A stretch of 64,000 bases of DNA from Salvator merianae (GCA_003586115.2 QVOM02000116.1:36049946-36113945); one strand, 5' to 3'; positions 11,330 through 22,625 are shown, numbered from the stretch's first letter. Translations and numbers: made by a program. The notes: generated from the sequence alone by a model not told the origin.

Positions 11330-11535
11330 TGAAAAGGTGGGAGGTAACGAGAAAAGCGACTGTTCCACGAGGATCTGATGACCACAGTTCAAATCCCCAC
11401 GTAGCCATGGAAGCCCACCGGGTGACTTTGGGCCAGTCACTGGTGTGAGCATAAAACGGAGGGGAGGAGAAAAATATTCGCTGCCTCGAGCTCTTCCGAA
11501 GAAAAGCAGGATATAAATGCAAAAATAAATGAATT
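11330..11535 (+). mobile_element. tRNA-derived SINE with LINE-type tail
   Basis: Contains a B-box-like segment (agttcaaatccccac), the common SINE block gggtgactttgggccagtcac, and a 3' end (aagcaggatataaatgc) shared with CR1/L2-group LINE tails. It differs from the BovB-tailed SINEs elsewhere in the window. Confidence 0.65.
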
Positions 11536-11923
11536 AAGAGGTTTGTAACAACAACAATAATACTTTTTGGGGACTCCAATTCTAGTGATCACTAGCGATA
11601 ACATGAACTAGTAATTACGGGAGTTGGGGATAAAAAAATGAACTGTTCTATGTTCTGGAAGAAAGAAATCCAAGGTGAGGTCAGGTTTCTTTCTGGAAGC
11701 CTGGGCTACCCATAGGCTCCTCTTCTTCCACAGCCTCTCTGACTCATCTGCTCCCCTCCTTGCTCCATCCCCGTCCCATCTCACCGCTCGTCTCCCTCCT
11801 TACCCCGCCGCCCGTCGGCCGCCACCTCTCCTCTGAGCCGGTCCCTGCTGCGTTCTCATTCGAACCTTGTTTCAGACCTCGGTGACTGCAGCTTAGAACG
11901 TGAAACAACATGCCCTGTGTTTG

Positions 11924-11938
11924 GTTGCCCATAGAAAC
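11924..11938 (+). promoter_or_regulatory. RFX X-box-like site
   Basis: gttgcccatagaaac: half-sites GTTGCC and AGAAAC separated by 3 bases, differing at one position from the GTNRCC-N(0-3)-RGYAAC X-box. RFX factors drive cilium genes, and ENKUR is a cilium gene. Confidence 0.6.
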
Positions 11939-12040
11939 CATTGCTTAGTAACAGAAGAAGGGGAAGAGGAGGGAGCGGCTTTATGACGCTATTTCCGCAA
12001 CTAAGGCTGAACAATGGAATGTAACACAGAGATGGAATCG

Positions 12041-12052
12041 CGCGCGTGCGCA
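12041..12052 (-). promoter_or_regulatory. NRF1 site (consensus)
   Basis: The reverse complement is tgcgcacgcgcg, a full match to the TGCGCANGCGCR consensus. NRF1 commonly controls nuclear genes for mitochondrial proteins. Confidence 0.6.
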
Positions 12053-12123
12053 AACTAGAGCTCTCTCAGACTGGCAGAGTGTGTGTGTGCATTACAGAAA
12101 GGGTTTTGGGTGACGTTGATGTT

Positions 12124-12135
12124 TGCGCATGCGTG
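12124..12135 (+). promoter_or_regulatory. NRF1-like site
   Basis: tgcgcatgcgtg, one mismatch from the NRF1 consensus, 83 bp from the first site. Confidence 0.5.
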
Positions 12136-12339
12136 AGGAGAACGGTATGTATGTAGGCGGGACGATCGGTGTGTAATGGCGAGGAGGGAAGGGGATTTTA
12201 AAATATTATTACTGCCGGATTGTATCTTATTCACCTGATTTTTCATTTCCTGTACGATTAATCTTAGCACTCGCCCTAGAGAATGTGCCGGATCCTTCCC
12301 TTGTTCATCAAAGAAAGCTTTTCTCTGCAACAGGGAAAT

Positions 12340-12413
12340 TGAAGGCTCTGGACTCCAACTCCCATGATCCCTAAGCATTGGCCGTGCTGCCTGGGGCTAC
12401 TGGGAGTTGGAAC
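12340..12413. mobile_element. hAT-type MITE fragment
   Basis: Carries the inverted pair ccaactcccatgatccc ... actgggagttgga. This is typical of the common reptile MITE with 'aactcccatcat' arms. Related copies occur at 26796-26905 and 31457-31582. Confidence 0.5.
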
Positions 12414-12894
12414 CACTTTAACATCAAGAGGGACATAGGTCCCCGGGTCCCCCGCACTGTACATGCAGCAGTTGTTGCTAACGCAGTGCTTACTCCATAG
12501 TTAAGCTTATAGTTCTCAACCGCTACCTAGGGTTGCCAGTTGCAGCTCTGGAGATTCCCGACCCAGCATGGGTTCAAGTGGTGCACGTATGTGTGTGCTT
12601 GGTCAATGATTCAAATGTTTTGGTTTTATGCTTTTCTGCACAAGTTAACAGTCCCATCAGATGGCATTAAAGCTTTATCATCAGTTAATGCTTAGCTGAA
12701 AAAAAAACATGAAGAACAAAATAAGAATGAACTGGAAGATATCCTGGACACTTGCCTTGGGCAAGCTCAGAGAAGGAACAATGGCATAGATCATAGGAAA
12801 CAAAAATACAATATGCATTGGTTTCCGTGCCACTGCTTCTCACTACGCCAGGACAATCTCAAAAATGAGAATGAATTCCTGAAAAAAAAATCAT

Positions 12895-13040
12895 GGAGGT
12901 CAGGTGTATCAATGCTTCCAGGTTGGAGAGACAAGCAGGATGCTTCTAAAGGCCATTTACAGGAAGTGGAGAGCAGGTGAAGGTTTTGCCTTTATCTTCT
13001 GCTTGAGAATGCCCAGTAGCAATGCCCAGATGTCTGCAAA
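12895..13040 (+). mobile_element. CR1 LINE 3' fragment (truncated)
   Basis: Shares ccaggttgga...ggttttgcctttatcttctg...gaatgcccag with the copies at 14195-14430 and 49505-49712, but stops before the CR1-like terminus. Confidence 0.6.
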
Positions 13041-13282
13041 TAGAAAACTCAGCTTGGACAACTGAGAACCTACCAGCCCTGAGCTACAGGTATTTGCCAC
13101 CCTAGGAAAATATGTCACAGGAGCAAAGCTTTTTTAGTCCAGGAATTATTGTAGTCGACAAGTCAGCTGAAGCTGGGCATAGGAATTCCTAGCTAGAATG
13201 GCATCTAAACTTCTGCTTTTTTAATATATAACTTGCTTATTATCAGATCAGACAGATTAAAAACAAGATACTAGCCCAAATA

Positions 13283-13683
13283 CAGTTGTCCCTGGTGTAA
13301 TATGGTTTTGTATAACATGCTTTTACACAGTTACTAAAATATGATCTCCCCCACATACATTTTTTTACTACATGGCATTGCTTTTACGTGTTTGGTAAAG
13401 TAGGACTTGTTTAATGCATTCCCCAAAGCTTTCAGTAATGTGATTGAGCTTCGGTAGATTGGACCACCCCTCCACAGTGCCACTGACATACTGGTAGATT
13501 AGGTCTCCTTTCTGCAGGATCATTGAATTATTTCTAGTTTGTGCCTTGCCTCCACATTACCACTGACTTACTTGATAGATTGGGCTTCTATGGTTCCACT
13601 AACCTCCGAGTGTCTGTGGCGGCAGACAGCATAGTTTTGCTCTACACAATAGCTTCTAAGAATCAAACCACAAGGGATGACTG
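13283..13683. mobile_element. Tigger/mariner-like MITE
   Basis: A 401-bp element flanked by TA on both sides. The left end is cagttgtccctggtg and the reverse complement of the right end is cagtcatcccttgtg. The CAGT-TCCCT pattern resembles Tigger (pogo) ends. Inside are diverged direct repeats (cctccaca-t/g-accactgac... followed by tagatt) near 13469-13507 and 13549-13588. There is no transposase reading frame. Confidence 0.6.
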
Positions 13684-14194
13684 TACTAAATATCATAAGA
13701 TCTAATGCCATCCCTGGAATGGGAACCACCAAACATCAGCATTTTCATGTTGAAAGGTTTGTACTTTAAAGCAGAAGCAGTAACCTTGTTATTCTTCTCA
13801 GTGATAGATTCTAGGTAGGTTTTGGCTGAGAAGCAACTTCATATTGTTATACAGGATAGAAACTGCAACTACAGCGTAACAGAAATGTGCATGATTGGTT
13901 ATACTGAAGGATGGACATGTGTTCATCCACATGTTATGCCTTCCAGGAGGACTTATGGTCCTCCACTGTAGAAGGTCTAGTGGACCTAGAATAGGAAGGG
14001 TGCCTGCTGCTATATCTTCAAAACGGTGTGCTAACAACTACAAAGCAGTGCAGTTGTATCAAGACAGAGAAAGACCATCCAGACACGGTGTAGACTATGG
14101 CAGGGCAGGGCCTGGAACTTAGTGCAGCACGATCATAGATTTGGGGAGAGGTCTAGGCAAGACCCAGGGCTTAACAGAACATAATTGGGGAAGG

Positions 14195-14430
14195 GGGAAA
14201 AGCCTGGGGTGTGATGTGGCCCAGGTATCACTTCCAGGTTGAAGAGGTAGGAAGGATGTCTCTAAAGGCTGTTTGCAGTGAGTCAAGAGCTGGTGAAGGT
14301 TTTGCCTTTGTCTTCTGATTGATGATGCCCAGAAGCAATTGGTGGGCACTGTGTGAGACAGGATGCTGGACTAGATGAGTTGCGGCCTGGCCCATCACGG
14401 CTTCTCTTATGTTTTTATGTTCACATTTTC
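14195..14430 (+). mobile_element. CR1 LINE 3' end
   Basis: Ends in tgtgtgagacaggatgctgg, actagatgagtt... and cttctcttatgttttta. This is the 3' terminus seen in squamate and turtle CR1 copies, aligning with 49505-49712. Confidence 0.7.
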
Positions 14431-16284
14431 TTTTTTTTAAGTCCTCCAACTACATAAGAACTTTTTTGGAACTGCATTGAGGTTGCCACTAATGCCTTTT
14501 CAGTAGAAGGAAGACAACTGCAAGACTGTTCTCAAATTCTTTGTGTTTTGATTTTGACGTACAGTTGAATTTTTAATTATGCAACTTTATTAAGTAATGA
14601 TGTGTAGAGAAGAACTATGCTGGAAAACTGGGCTTATTGCAGCTAAGTTGTACTATTATTGCAGTGTAGCTAGAACATGTCTTTAATGAGCTCATGAAAG
14701 GTCAATTTTTAGATCTCAAATTAAGTTCAGAAGGCCCTGATTCTGAGAGAAATTGATTTTTTCATTTTGTTTCCAGCATTCTAGTGTCTTGTTAAATGTA
14801 AGGAGACAGCATTTTTGCAGTATTAAGGGAAATATTACTCAAACTGATGGTGTTTGAAGGCAAACTGGTTAGGATAGATTTGAAAGTTTCAGTCCGAGAA
14901 ATGTAAAAAGAAATATTGGCTATAGTAGACTGGGATGTATTATTAGAACTGCTGTTCAGCAGTGCCCTTGAAGGAATCTTTTTATCTATTCCTATTTCAG
15001 TCTTCATTTGTCAAATTTCAACCTAGGTCAGTTTCACCAGAGCCTAGAAAATTAGCTTCCTCTTGCAAGGCCAGCATTCTATCTCAGCAGGCTGTAAATT
15101 TTCACTGCATTTGTCATCCAACCAAAACAAATGGCAGCTGTGACTGTTAAACATACTTGCAATTTCAAGCATATCTGTGCTACTTCTGTTTTGCTGTCCA
15201 GCATTGTCAAAGGTCCATGCTTTGCTGTTTTCTGGCTGATGATCATTACCTGTGGCCACCCATCTTCTCACCCTTGTAGCATCCAAACATAATAAGCACA
15301 GAGATACAAGCTGCACCTGGGGATACTTATAAACTCCTTCTGCTTTAATCTCATTTGCTTATTTTTGCTTTTATCTATAAGCTGACTGGTCACTTTTCTT
15401 TGTTCTTTCTTTCTTTTTAGAAAAAAACAGGCTCAGGTTGCTTAAAAACAAACAAAAAAATAAAATGCAGAGTTCAAGAAGGCAGGAGCCATGTCAGTGT
15501 AGATACAGAAATTGCCACCTACACTGACTTGCGTTGCCTGAATTTCAGCAGATATAACCGAAGTGTCCTTTTCTGTGCAACTATCAAAGAGAAGGGGATT
15601 CCGATTAATATTCCATGGAACAACCCTAAACGAGACACATGGAATGGCAATTCCAAAACCATCAACCAGTTACTTCCTAAGCAGGAAATGCCTTTGACTA
15701 GAAAGGATTTCACTGTCTGGTGAAATATGCTAAGTGAGAGGGTTCTGCTTGGAGTTTCTGAAGAGTTCATGGAAGAAAAGGAGGGCATGTGAAATAAAGA
15801 AAGCAGCAATTTAATGAGCACTGTCCTCCTCTGCATGTACTGACGATGCTATTCTGGCAAGTGGAGAAGCTTTAATCCTGTAGTTACTATTTGATTACAG
15901 TTCCCAATATTCCTTATGATTGGTGCTGAGTTGTGGGGAGGCATGGACCCACTCTGCACCTTCTCCTCTCATTTCTAGCTGTGGTATGATCAAGAGGGAC
16001 TTGGATCTCTGGAAGGAACAGCCATGCTCTCTCTATTGGCACTCGGATACTGTTTTGGAAAATGATACTTAAGAGTCATTCTCTACCTCTTCAAAGAGAT
16101 CCTGGCCAGTGTGATAATAGGTGGTGTGCCATTATGTCACAAGGAGTTTTGAAGGGAACTCTGCCTTTTAAGGGGTATGAATAGGATTAAGTTTAGCAGA
16201 TCAGGTACCTGGAGCAAGGAGTTGGCATCTGATCACCTAGGATGGTTGGGGCAGGGTCTAGGGCAGGGTGGCCCAGGGCCTAGT
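14431..16284. other. Presumed THNSL1 5' intron, nothing recognised
   Basis: Only short chance reading frames are seen. A MITE-like piece (acagttcccaatattcctta) lies near 15898. No exon can be supported. Confidence 0.35.
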
Positions 16285-16580
16285 CTGGTCGAGCCTGGCA
16301 AGCTGCATACCCATCCCACTACTTCATGGATTGCTATCATGGCATGTCCATTGGCCTATTTTATGAGTTGAGAGGCATGGGTTGAGGTGCAGCCTAGGAT
16401 GACCAAGCCAGCAAGCTGCACACCCACTAGGGTGCTTCAGAATGCTAGGGGTAGGGAGACCTGGTGCAGAGGTTGGCCTACAGGCCAATCTGGAAGTGTA
16501 AGTCAAGGAAGGTTGCTCAGGTTGTCAAACTGGACAAGCAGTGCACTCACCCAGTTGCTTCTCAGGTTCTGTGGTGACAT
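16285..16580. repeat. Degenerate tandem repeat, about 110-120 bp unit
   Basis: Three diverged segments share a 'gg(a)caagc(tg)ca...cacccactag...cttc' core near 16293, 16405 and 16530. They suggest an old minisatellite or an internally repeated transposon. Confidence 0.35.
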
Positions 16581-18489
16581 GGTGTGGTACAGTGCAGCAA
16601 TAGGCAGTTGGGCAGGGCAAGGCTGCTCTGTGCTTGGCTTTCTGTGCTGCTGCATCACTTGAACCACCCTAAAGCTCTCCCATGATACCTGTGTCCTTTG
16701 TCTGTTTCATATTTTAAAAGTGAAGGTGAGACAGGTTGTGTGGCAGGACACTGACTGCTTTGGGCACTGTAGGTGGCTTGAAGGCCTGAACCAGAGCTTA
16801 GTGGACCAGAGCTAAGGGTGCCGTTGCTCACCATTGCCCATCTGAGAGGTCACACTCTCCAGGCCTTGTTTTCTTCTGGATGTACTATTTTAGTTGGTCA
16901 TAAATGACTTAGCATTTCTGATCTGTTCTTATGGAGTAGCACAGCTTCCTTCTCTGTTGAGCTTTCCCCAGTGTCATCAATTATCTTATTCAGTTTTGCT
17001 CTCTGTAATTTTTGTCATATGAATTCTGTGATGGTAGCATGTATTCTGTAAGCTGGAAGGGCTTTGCCAAATCTTGCCACACTGCAGGTCTGGCAAACCA
17101 CAAGTCTGTCAGCTGTTAATAAACTGAGCCTCCATCAGTCGCAACTATCAGTGGTTTTGGTGGACAGTGGCATCATTTCCTATGGTCTCCAGAGATTACC
17201 ATATGAGCAGGAGGACAGGGTGCCTGCTGCTGTGATAGTTACATAGAAGGGAAGGTTTCAGCAGGTGTAGCTTATCATGCAGGCAATAGCTGCTTAAATC
17301 CCTTCTTCTGTGAAACTATTAATGGACCAGGAACCTCTCCTCTTTCTTATATGGTAACTATAGCTTAGTAACTGCTTTGCACATTTAAGCTAAAATGAAC
17401 CCACAACTGCTATTTTCCGTGAGCAACTGTTCCTAGAGAGGCAATTGCAATCTGTAGTAACCTGTTTTCACAAAATTAAGTTTTTTCATGTTATTTCCAT
17501 GAGCTGCTTCCAGCCTGTAGCATGAAATTATTTGTAGGCTAAATGATTTTTGTTTTGAAAGAGCAAAAAATGTTATACGAGATTCCAGATTCCTAACTAT
17601 TGCTTAATAGTGTGTGCTGTTTGTTTTGCAGTTCATGTTGATGTCGCTGTTGATTTCCCTGGGCAAACAAAAATGAATCTACTCTTGGCAACATGTGCAT
17701 TTATCAGAGGGCCCTTTGCCTTGAGCTTGTTCATCCATTCTCTCTGGAGAGCAGCTGCTGCTTCTATGTGCCCTCTTCACTTTGAGCTTTCCGTTTCAAT
17801 TCGTTCAATCTAGAGAGAGTGTCAAAAAAGCAAGCCAGACTCCAGTCCAGCAGCATTTCGTAGATCCAATTGGAATTTTGTTGTGTCAACCAAGAAGGTC
17901 ACTGGACTTAGCAAAGATACTCTAGTAAGTTATAGTTGCATGTTATTCTATAGTTGGTCAGCTGTTGAGAGAGTTTTAAATTAAGAACGTGCCTGAATGC
18001 TAGTAAAGGACTTTAAGTATTTAAAAACGTTTTAAGGGGTTGAGTGAGAAAAATGCAGCCTAACTTCATTAAAGTAAGTGAGAAATGCTGATACTTGGCA
18101 CTTACATCCTTGGGTGTTCTTTAGAATAAAAAAAATATACGTGTTCCACCATAATCCTAGCTCTGGTGTAATCAACTGCAATAGCTCCAAAGTATGTCTG
18201 GGTGTACAAAGCCATTACATTGCTGAAGGTGAGCAGGTATAGGAGTCCTCCTGAAAACTATATAGAGACTGTTTTGCAGTCCATGGTGAAAAAAATTAAA
18301 GGTAAAGATGACATCCAGTTAGTCTTGACCTCTGATTACTTTCTTCTGGGACGATCCCAAGGATTGAACTTGCAACCCGCTGCTTCCTTTGCACTTGCTC
18401 TATGGCTGAGGATGCAAATGCATGTTGTGCAGCTTTGCCATTTTATCTCAGTTAGCTTTAATGTTTCCCAGGTACATGCAATTGCATTT
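16581..18489. other. Presumed THNSL1 5' intron, nothing recognised
   Basis: No supported exon or repeat family. AT-rich sequence with scattered short reading frames. Confidence 0.35.
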
Positions 18490-18612
18490 TTTAAAATTTA
18501 TTTAGCTTGAGTATTTACATCCTACTCTTCAGCCAAAGGTCCCAGGGTGGATCATAACAAAAAATTAAAAACCATAAAACAGTATAAAACATGCATTAAA
18601 ATATAAGCCTTG
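18490..18612 (-). mobile_element. CR1/L2-group LINE 3' tail
   Basis: Reads as the inverted 3' end of the family: ttatttagc...catcctactcttc...cccagggtggatcataac. This is the counterpart of '...accctgggacc...ataaat' tails in plus orientation. Confidence 0.55.
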
Positions 18613-19113
18613 TGGAAAATGCATATATTGAGCAGTTGGCTTTGACAGGGTATAGAGTTAGTGGTATTATTAACAGTTTCTTGTAGATTTACAGATTTAG
18701 AGTAGATTCTGTCTTGATTTTGGATTGCTAGCTATATCTTCTAGATAAAATTATTTATGTCTAAAGATTGTTTACAGGATCACATAGAAGCAAGTTTTTG
18801 AGTATGTATCTTCTGCTCAAAATTAAAAAAAATGCAAAGAGATAATTGTAAAACCTTAGTCAAATTGCAAGCTCTGTAAAAGTGAAATAATTTCATATAA
18901 CACAGACTTTATATATTCCACTGAAAGTGATCTGAGATAGTCTTATGAAAATCCTATTGCCTTTTGGCATGATCCTGTCTGTAGCCTAGTAATTGCTTTA
19001 AATATGACTAAAGTTACTTTTGTTTAAAGCAGGTTTTTTCAGGCTAACTGACTTTTTCTTCTCTATCAAAGTGCTTCCATTTCTTGTGGAACTGGCTTAA
19101 ATAAAAAGAGAAG

Positions 19114-21333
19114 ATGTTTTATATAGTTTGCAGTCAGCATCTAAAGCGAACAAGTTCCATCGTGGCTTCTGATGTATACTCGAAGCTGATTTTTTCAAGA
19201 AACTCTGCGCTGGCATGGAAGTCATGGATGTCTACACGCTCTCCATTTGGGGACAAAAATATTGTCTTGATGGGACCCCCTGGTGCTGGAAAAACAACTG
19301 TGGGGAAAATTGTCGGGCAGAAATTAGGCTCTTGTTGCATTGATGTGGACAATGATATTCTGGAAACAACCTGGAATATGAGTGTGGCAGAAAAACTGAA
19401 AGCTGTTGGCAATGAGCAGTTTTTGGAAGAGGAAGGAAGAGCTCTGTTAAATCTTTCAGCGTCTGGAAGTGTAGTTTCTCTGACTGGATCGAACCCAATG
19501 AATGCTGCTAGCATGCAGCATGTGAAGAAAAATGGGATTGTAGTATATCTGGATGTACCTACACAAAGCATAATGAATCGTCTAGAATTCATGAAAGTGG
19601 ATCGTATTGTGGGGCAGGGCCCTGGGATATCACTGAGAGACATACTTCAGTTTAGGAAGCAGTTTTATGAAAAGTGGTATGACATCCGTGTTCTTTGTGA
19701 AAATGGGATTACTGCAGAAGCTGTGGCTGATAAGGTGCTTCTTGCAGTTAAGCGATTTCAAGACTCAGACTCAGAACGCTTCATTTCAACTAGGAGTCAA
19801 AGACATGATAAGAAAGAGGAGATGAGAGGCTCCATCAAATTTTTTAGTGATGTTGTTGTTGAAGGTCTGGCAGCTGATGGAGGACTCTTTGTACCAGAGA
19901 TGGGGCTTCCTCAGTTCACTGCTGGTGAATGGCAACATTTATTAGGGGCAACATATGCTGAAAGAGCCCAGATCATCCTGGAAAGATGCATACATCCCCA
20001 TGATGTTCCTGCTTCCAAATTGGGGGAAATCATTCAGATGGCATATGGGCAGAATTTTGACTGCTCTAAAATTGCTCCTGTTAGACATCTGGCTGGCAGT
20101 CAGTTTCTTCTTGAGCTCTTCCATGGGCCAACAGCTTCATTTAAGGATTTGGCTTTGCAGTTAATGCCTCATCTCTTTGCATACTGCATTCCCCAAAGCT
20201 GCAATTATTTGATCTTGGTAGCTACTTCCGGAGACACAGGAAGTGCAGTTTTAGATGGTTTTAATAGACTGAAGGAAACCGAGAAGCAAAGGATTGCTGT
20301 GATCACCTTCTTTCCCCAAGATGGAGTTAGCCATATACAGAAATCACAAATGATTGGGTATCAGGAATCAAATACAAAAGCAGTAGGAGTCAAATCCGAT
20401 TTTGATTTTTGCCAGTCTGCTATCAAACAAATTTTTACTAATGCAAATTATACTGGCTTTCTCACAGTAGAGTATGGAACAGCCTTAAGTGCTGCAAATT
20501 CCATCAACTGGGCCCGCTTACTTCCGCAGGTGGTTTATCATGCCTCTGCCTACCTTGATCTTGTTGAGAAGGGTGTCATTTCTTTTGGGTTTCCTGTAGA
20601 TGTTTGCATTCCCACAGGGAACTTTGGCAACATATTAGCAGCTATATACACAAAAATGATGGGAATACCTATTCGAAAATTTATTTGCGCTTCTAATCAA
20701 AACAATGTCTTGACTGAGTTTGTAAAAACAGGCCTGTATAATTTAAAAGGAAGGCAGTTAATGTCGAGTCTGTCACCGGCAGTAGACATTTTGAAGTCTT
20801 CCAATCTTGAACGGTACTTGCATCTGATTGCTAATGGAGATGGACAGCTGGTGGCCCAATTATTTAGCAGCCTGGAAAAAGAGCATTGCTTCCAGTTGTC
20901 GAAAGATCTCCTCGACAAGCTTCAGCAAGACTTGGTGGCTGATTGGTGCTCTGAGGAAGACTGTCTGGATACTATTTATTCTGTGTTCAACACCACAGGG
21001 TACATTTTGGATCCACACACAGCTGTTGCAAAAGCAGTGGCAGATCGGCTTCAGGACAAAACTTGCCCAGTTATCATTTCTTCTACTGCTCATTATGCCA
21101 AGTTTGCACCTGCTGTCCTACAGGCACTGAGAATTGGAGAAATAAAGCAGACTCCATTAAGCCAACTCCACCTGTTAAATTCTTATAACCCTTTGCCTCC
21201 TGTCCACAGGGGCCTATTAGAGATTGTGAAAACAAATGAGAAACCAAAATATCAAGTCTGTGCTGCTGATGTGAATGTCCTTATGGACGTTGTTGAAGCT
21301 GTAGCACAAAACCACTTCACAAAGGTTTTCTAA
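19114..21333 (+). CDS. THNSL1: THNSL1, threonine synthase-like 1
   Basis: An intact 739-residue frame in one exon, close to the human length of about 743 residues (also a single coding exon). Residues 1-45 are basic and almost free of acidic residues, consistent with a mitochondrial presequence. A shikimate-kinase-like P-loop domain follows: Walker A GPPGAGKTT at 54-62, then IDVDND at 76-81. From about residue 215 it is a threonine-synthase fold-II PLP enzyme. Key motifs are the Schiff-base lysine K344 in PTASFKDLALQ, the loop TSGDTG at 371-376, and the phosphate-binding PTGNFGN at 500-506. The PLP motifs are retained, yet vertebrates do not make threonine. The substrate is therefore unknown and activity is not implied. 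The start has purine at -3 (aagATG). Candidate 3' splice sites lie just upstream (ttttttcag near 19042, tctatcaaag near 19071), fitting a noncoding first exon in the CpG-rich promoter. TAA stop; no frameshift. Confidence 0.97.
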   Translation: MFYIVCSQHLKRTSSIVASDVYSKLIFSRNSALAWKSWMSTRSPFGDKNIVLMGPPGAGKTTVGKIVGQKLGSCCIDVDNDILETTWNMSVAEKLKAVGNEQFLEEEGRALLNLSASGSVVSLTGSNPMNAASMQHVKKNGIVVYLDVPTQSIMNRLEFMKVDRIVGQGPGISLRDILQFRKQFYEKWYDIRVLCENGITAEAVADKVLLAVKRFQDSDSERFISTRSQRHDKKEEMRGSIKFFSDVVVEGLAADGGLFVPEMGLPQFTAGEWQHLLGATYAERAQIILERCIHPHDVPASKLGEIIQMAYGQNFDCSKIAPVRHLAGSQFLLELFHGPTASFKDLALQLMPHLFAYCIPQSCNYLILVATSGDTGSAVLDGFNRLKETEKQRIAVITFFPQDGVSHIQKSQMIGYQESNTKAVGVKSDFDFCQSAIKQIFTNANYTGFLTVEYGTALSAANSINWARLLPQVVYHASAYLDLVEKGVISFGFPVDVCIPTGNFGNILAAIYTKMMGIPIRKFICASNQNNVLTEFVKTGLYNLKGRQLMSSLSPAVDILKSSNLERYLHLIANGDGQLVAQLFSSLEKEHCFQLSKDLLDKLQQDLVADWCSEEDCLDTIYSVFNTTGYILDPHTAVAKAVADRLQDKTCPVIISSTAHYAKFAPAVLQALRIGEIKQTPLSQLHLLNSYNPLPPVHRGLLEIVKTNEKPKYQVCAADVNVLMDVVEAVAQNHFTKVF

Positions 21334-22159
21334 CGTGTACCTCTGGGACATTTACTGTCTATACTGTTTTGAGTATTTTCCCTGTACCTAAAAACATGTT
21401 TTAATGAATATTCAGTAAATGTTAGTAAGTCAATGTAACAGAGTGTGTCAAATATTTCTGCCAGGATGGGAAAGCTTTATCCAGCCAAGGTCTTACTGCC
21501 CCATAAGCCATGAGCACCTTTTCAGGGATTGTATGCCAGTGGACATGTCCAGATGTGACACTAAGCCATGTTCCAGCCATGCAAAATATTCAGACATTTC
21601 AGCATACACATCTCCACCCTTTACCCAGGAAAGTAAGAATACATTCCTACTAATTGCAAGCATTCAAGAAACATGGAGAGCAGGGCTGCTGCTGCTGGTG
21701 GCCCAGAGACAAGGTTTGCAAGAGTCCTGAGGGACAGATAGAGTAGCTTCAAGGACCATAATTGACCCTGATCTGAAATTCTCCATTTTTGGTTTATATA
21801 TACAGTCTTCTTGGTGAGAGTTGGCCACCAAATACTAGGGCCACAGGAGAGTAACAGAGTGGCAGTTGTCACAAGGCAACTGCTGTGAATTGTGTCAAGT
21901 CAAATCAAATGTGCGCTCTTGAATGAGATTATCATATTCTTAAAGGGAAGGTTCTTTGTTTGGAAGAAAGAGATATTTGTTCATATATTATGAGCTCCTG
22001 CTCTCCAGTGAATCCTGTTTAGGACTTGCTGGAACTGCATGGTGGATGTATCTCCTTGGTGAGTTTCTCGCTCTGAGCAAATAGCTGAGGGGAATGTTTG
22101 TCTTGGGAAAAGTTTAACTTTCCCCTGCAGCCAAAATGGAGCTGCACTAGCTGCCAATT
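21334..22159 (+). other. THNSL1 3' UTR/flank
   Basis: No canonical AATAAA is seen close to the stop. The first clear one (near 22613) lies within the adjoining LINE tail. The transcript end cannot be fixed from sequence. Confidence 0.4.
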
Positions 22160-22625
22160 TGTTCCTGAGCACAGTTCAAGGTGTTAAAGTTAATCTATAA
22201 GACCCTTAACAGCTTGGGTCCCAAATATCTAAAGGAATGTCCCTTCCCATACTGATCTACCCATGCCTTAAGATCTGCCAGGAAGGTCCTTTCAGCTGTG
22301 TTACCGCCCTCAAAAGTTAAAGCAGTGAGGATGTATGAAAGGGCCTTCTTAGTGATAGTCCCCAGATTATGGAATAGCCTCTCCTCTGAAATGCATCAGA
22401 CACTTTCACTGTAAACATTTAGACCCTTGGTGAAGACACATCTCTTTGCCGTAGACTTTGGCTGAAGAAACAGCTTCCCTTCCCCCTTCAGGCACTATTA
22501 TTTATTTTTCAAATGAGTTCATTTTTAATTAGTTTTTTTTATTATTATTATTATTGTAACCTGCCCTGATATCCCTGAATACTGGGTGGGTTAGAAATAT
22601 AAACAAATGAACAATAAATAAGTAA
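22160..22625 (+). mobile_element. CR1/L2-group LINE 3' end
   Basis: Aligns with the 3' half of the copy at 24640-26045 (cttaacagcttgggtcccaa, atatctaaaggaatg, ggccttcttagtgatagtcc, tatggaatagcct). It ends cctgccctgata...gaaatataaacaaatg. The C-terminal reverse-transcriptase region is broken. Confidence 0.7.

Larger units (their letters stand above)
11750..12190. promoter_or_regulatory. CpG-rich divergent promoter of ENKUR and THNSL1
   Basis: GC-rich and CpG-rich DNA lies between the minus-strand ENKUR and the plus-strand THNSL1, in otherwise AT-rich surroundings. It contains an X-box-like site and two NRF1-type sites (listed separately), and a tgacgtt half CRE near 12111. On the minus strand a good splice donor (ggcggg|gtaagg) ends at 11804. 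On the plus strand aacg|gtatgt lies at 12144/12145. These suggest noncoding first exons for ENKUR and THNSL1 respectively. No transcript evidence is available here. Confidence 0.7.

Noticed and set aside
19134..19643. 169-codon antisense frame within THNSL1
   Set aside because: It is the shadow of a strongly supported coding exon on the other strand.
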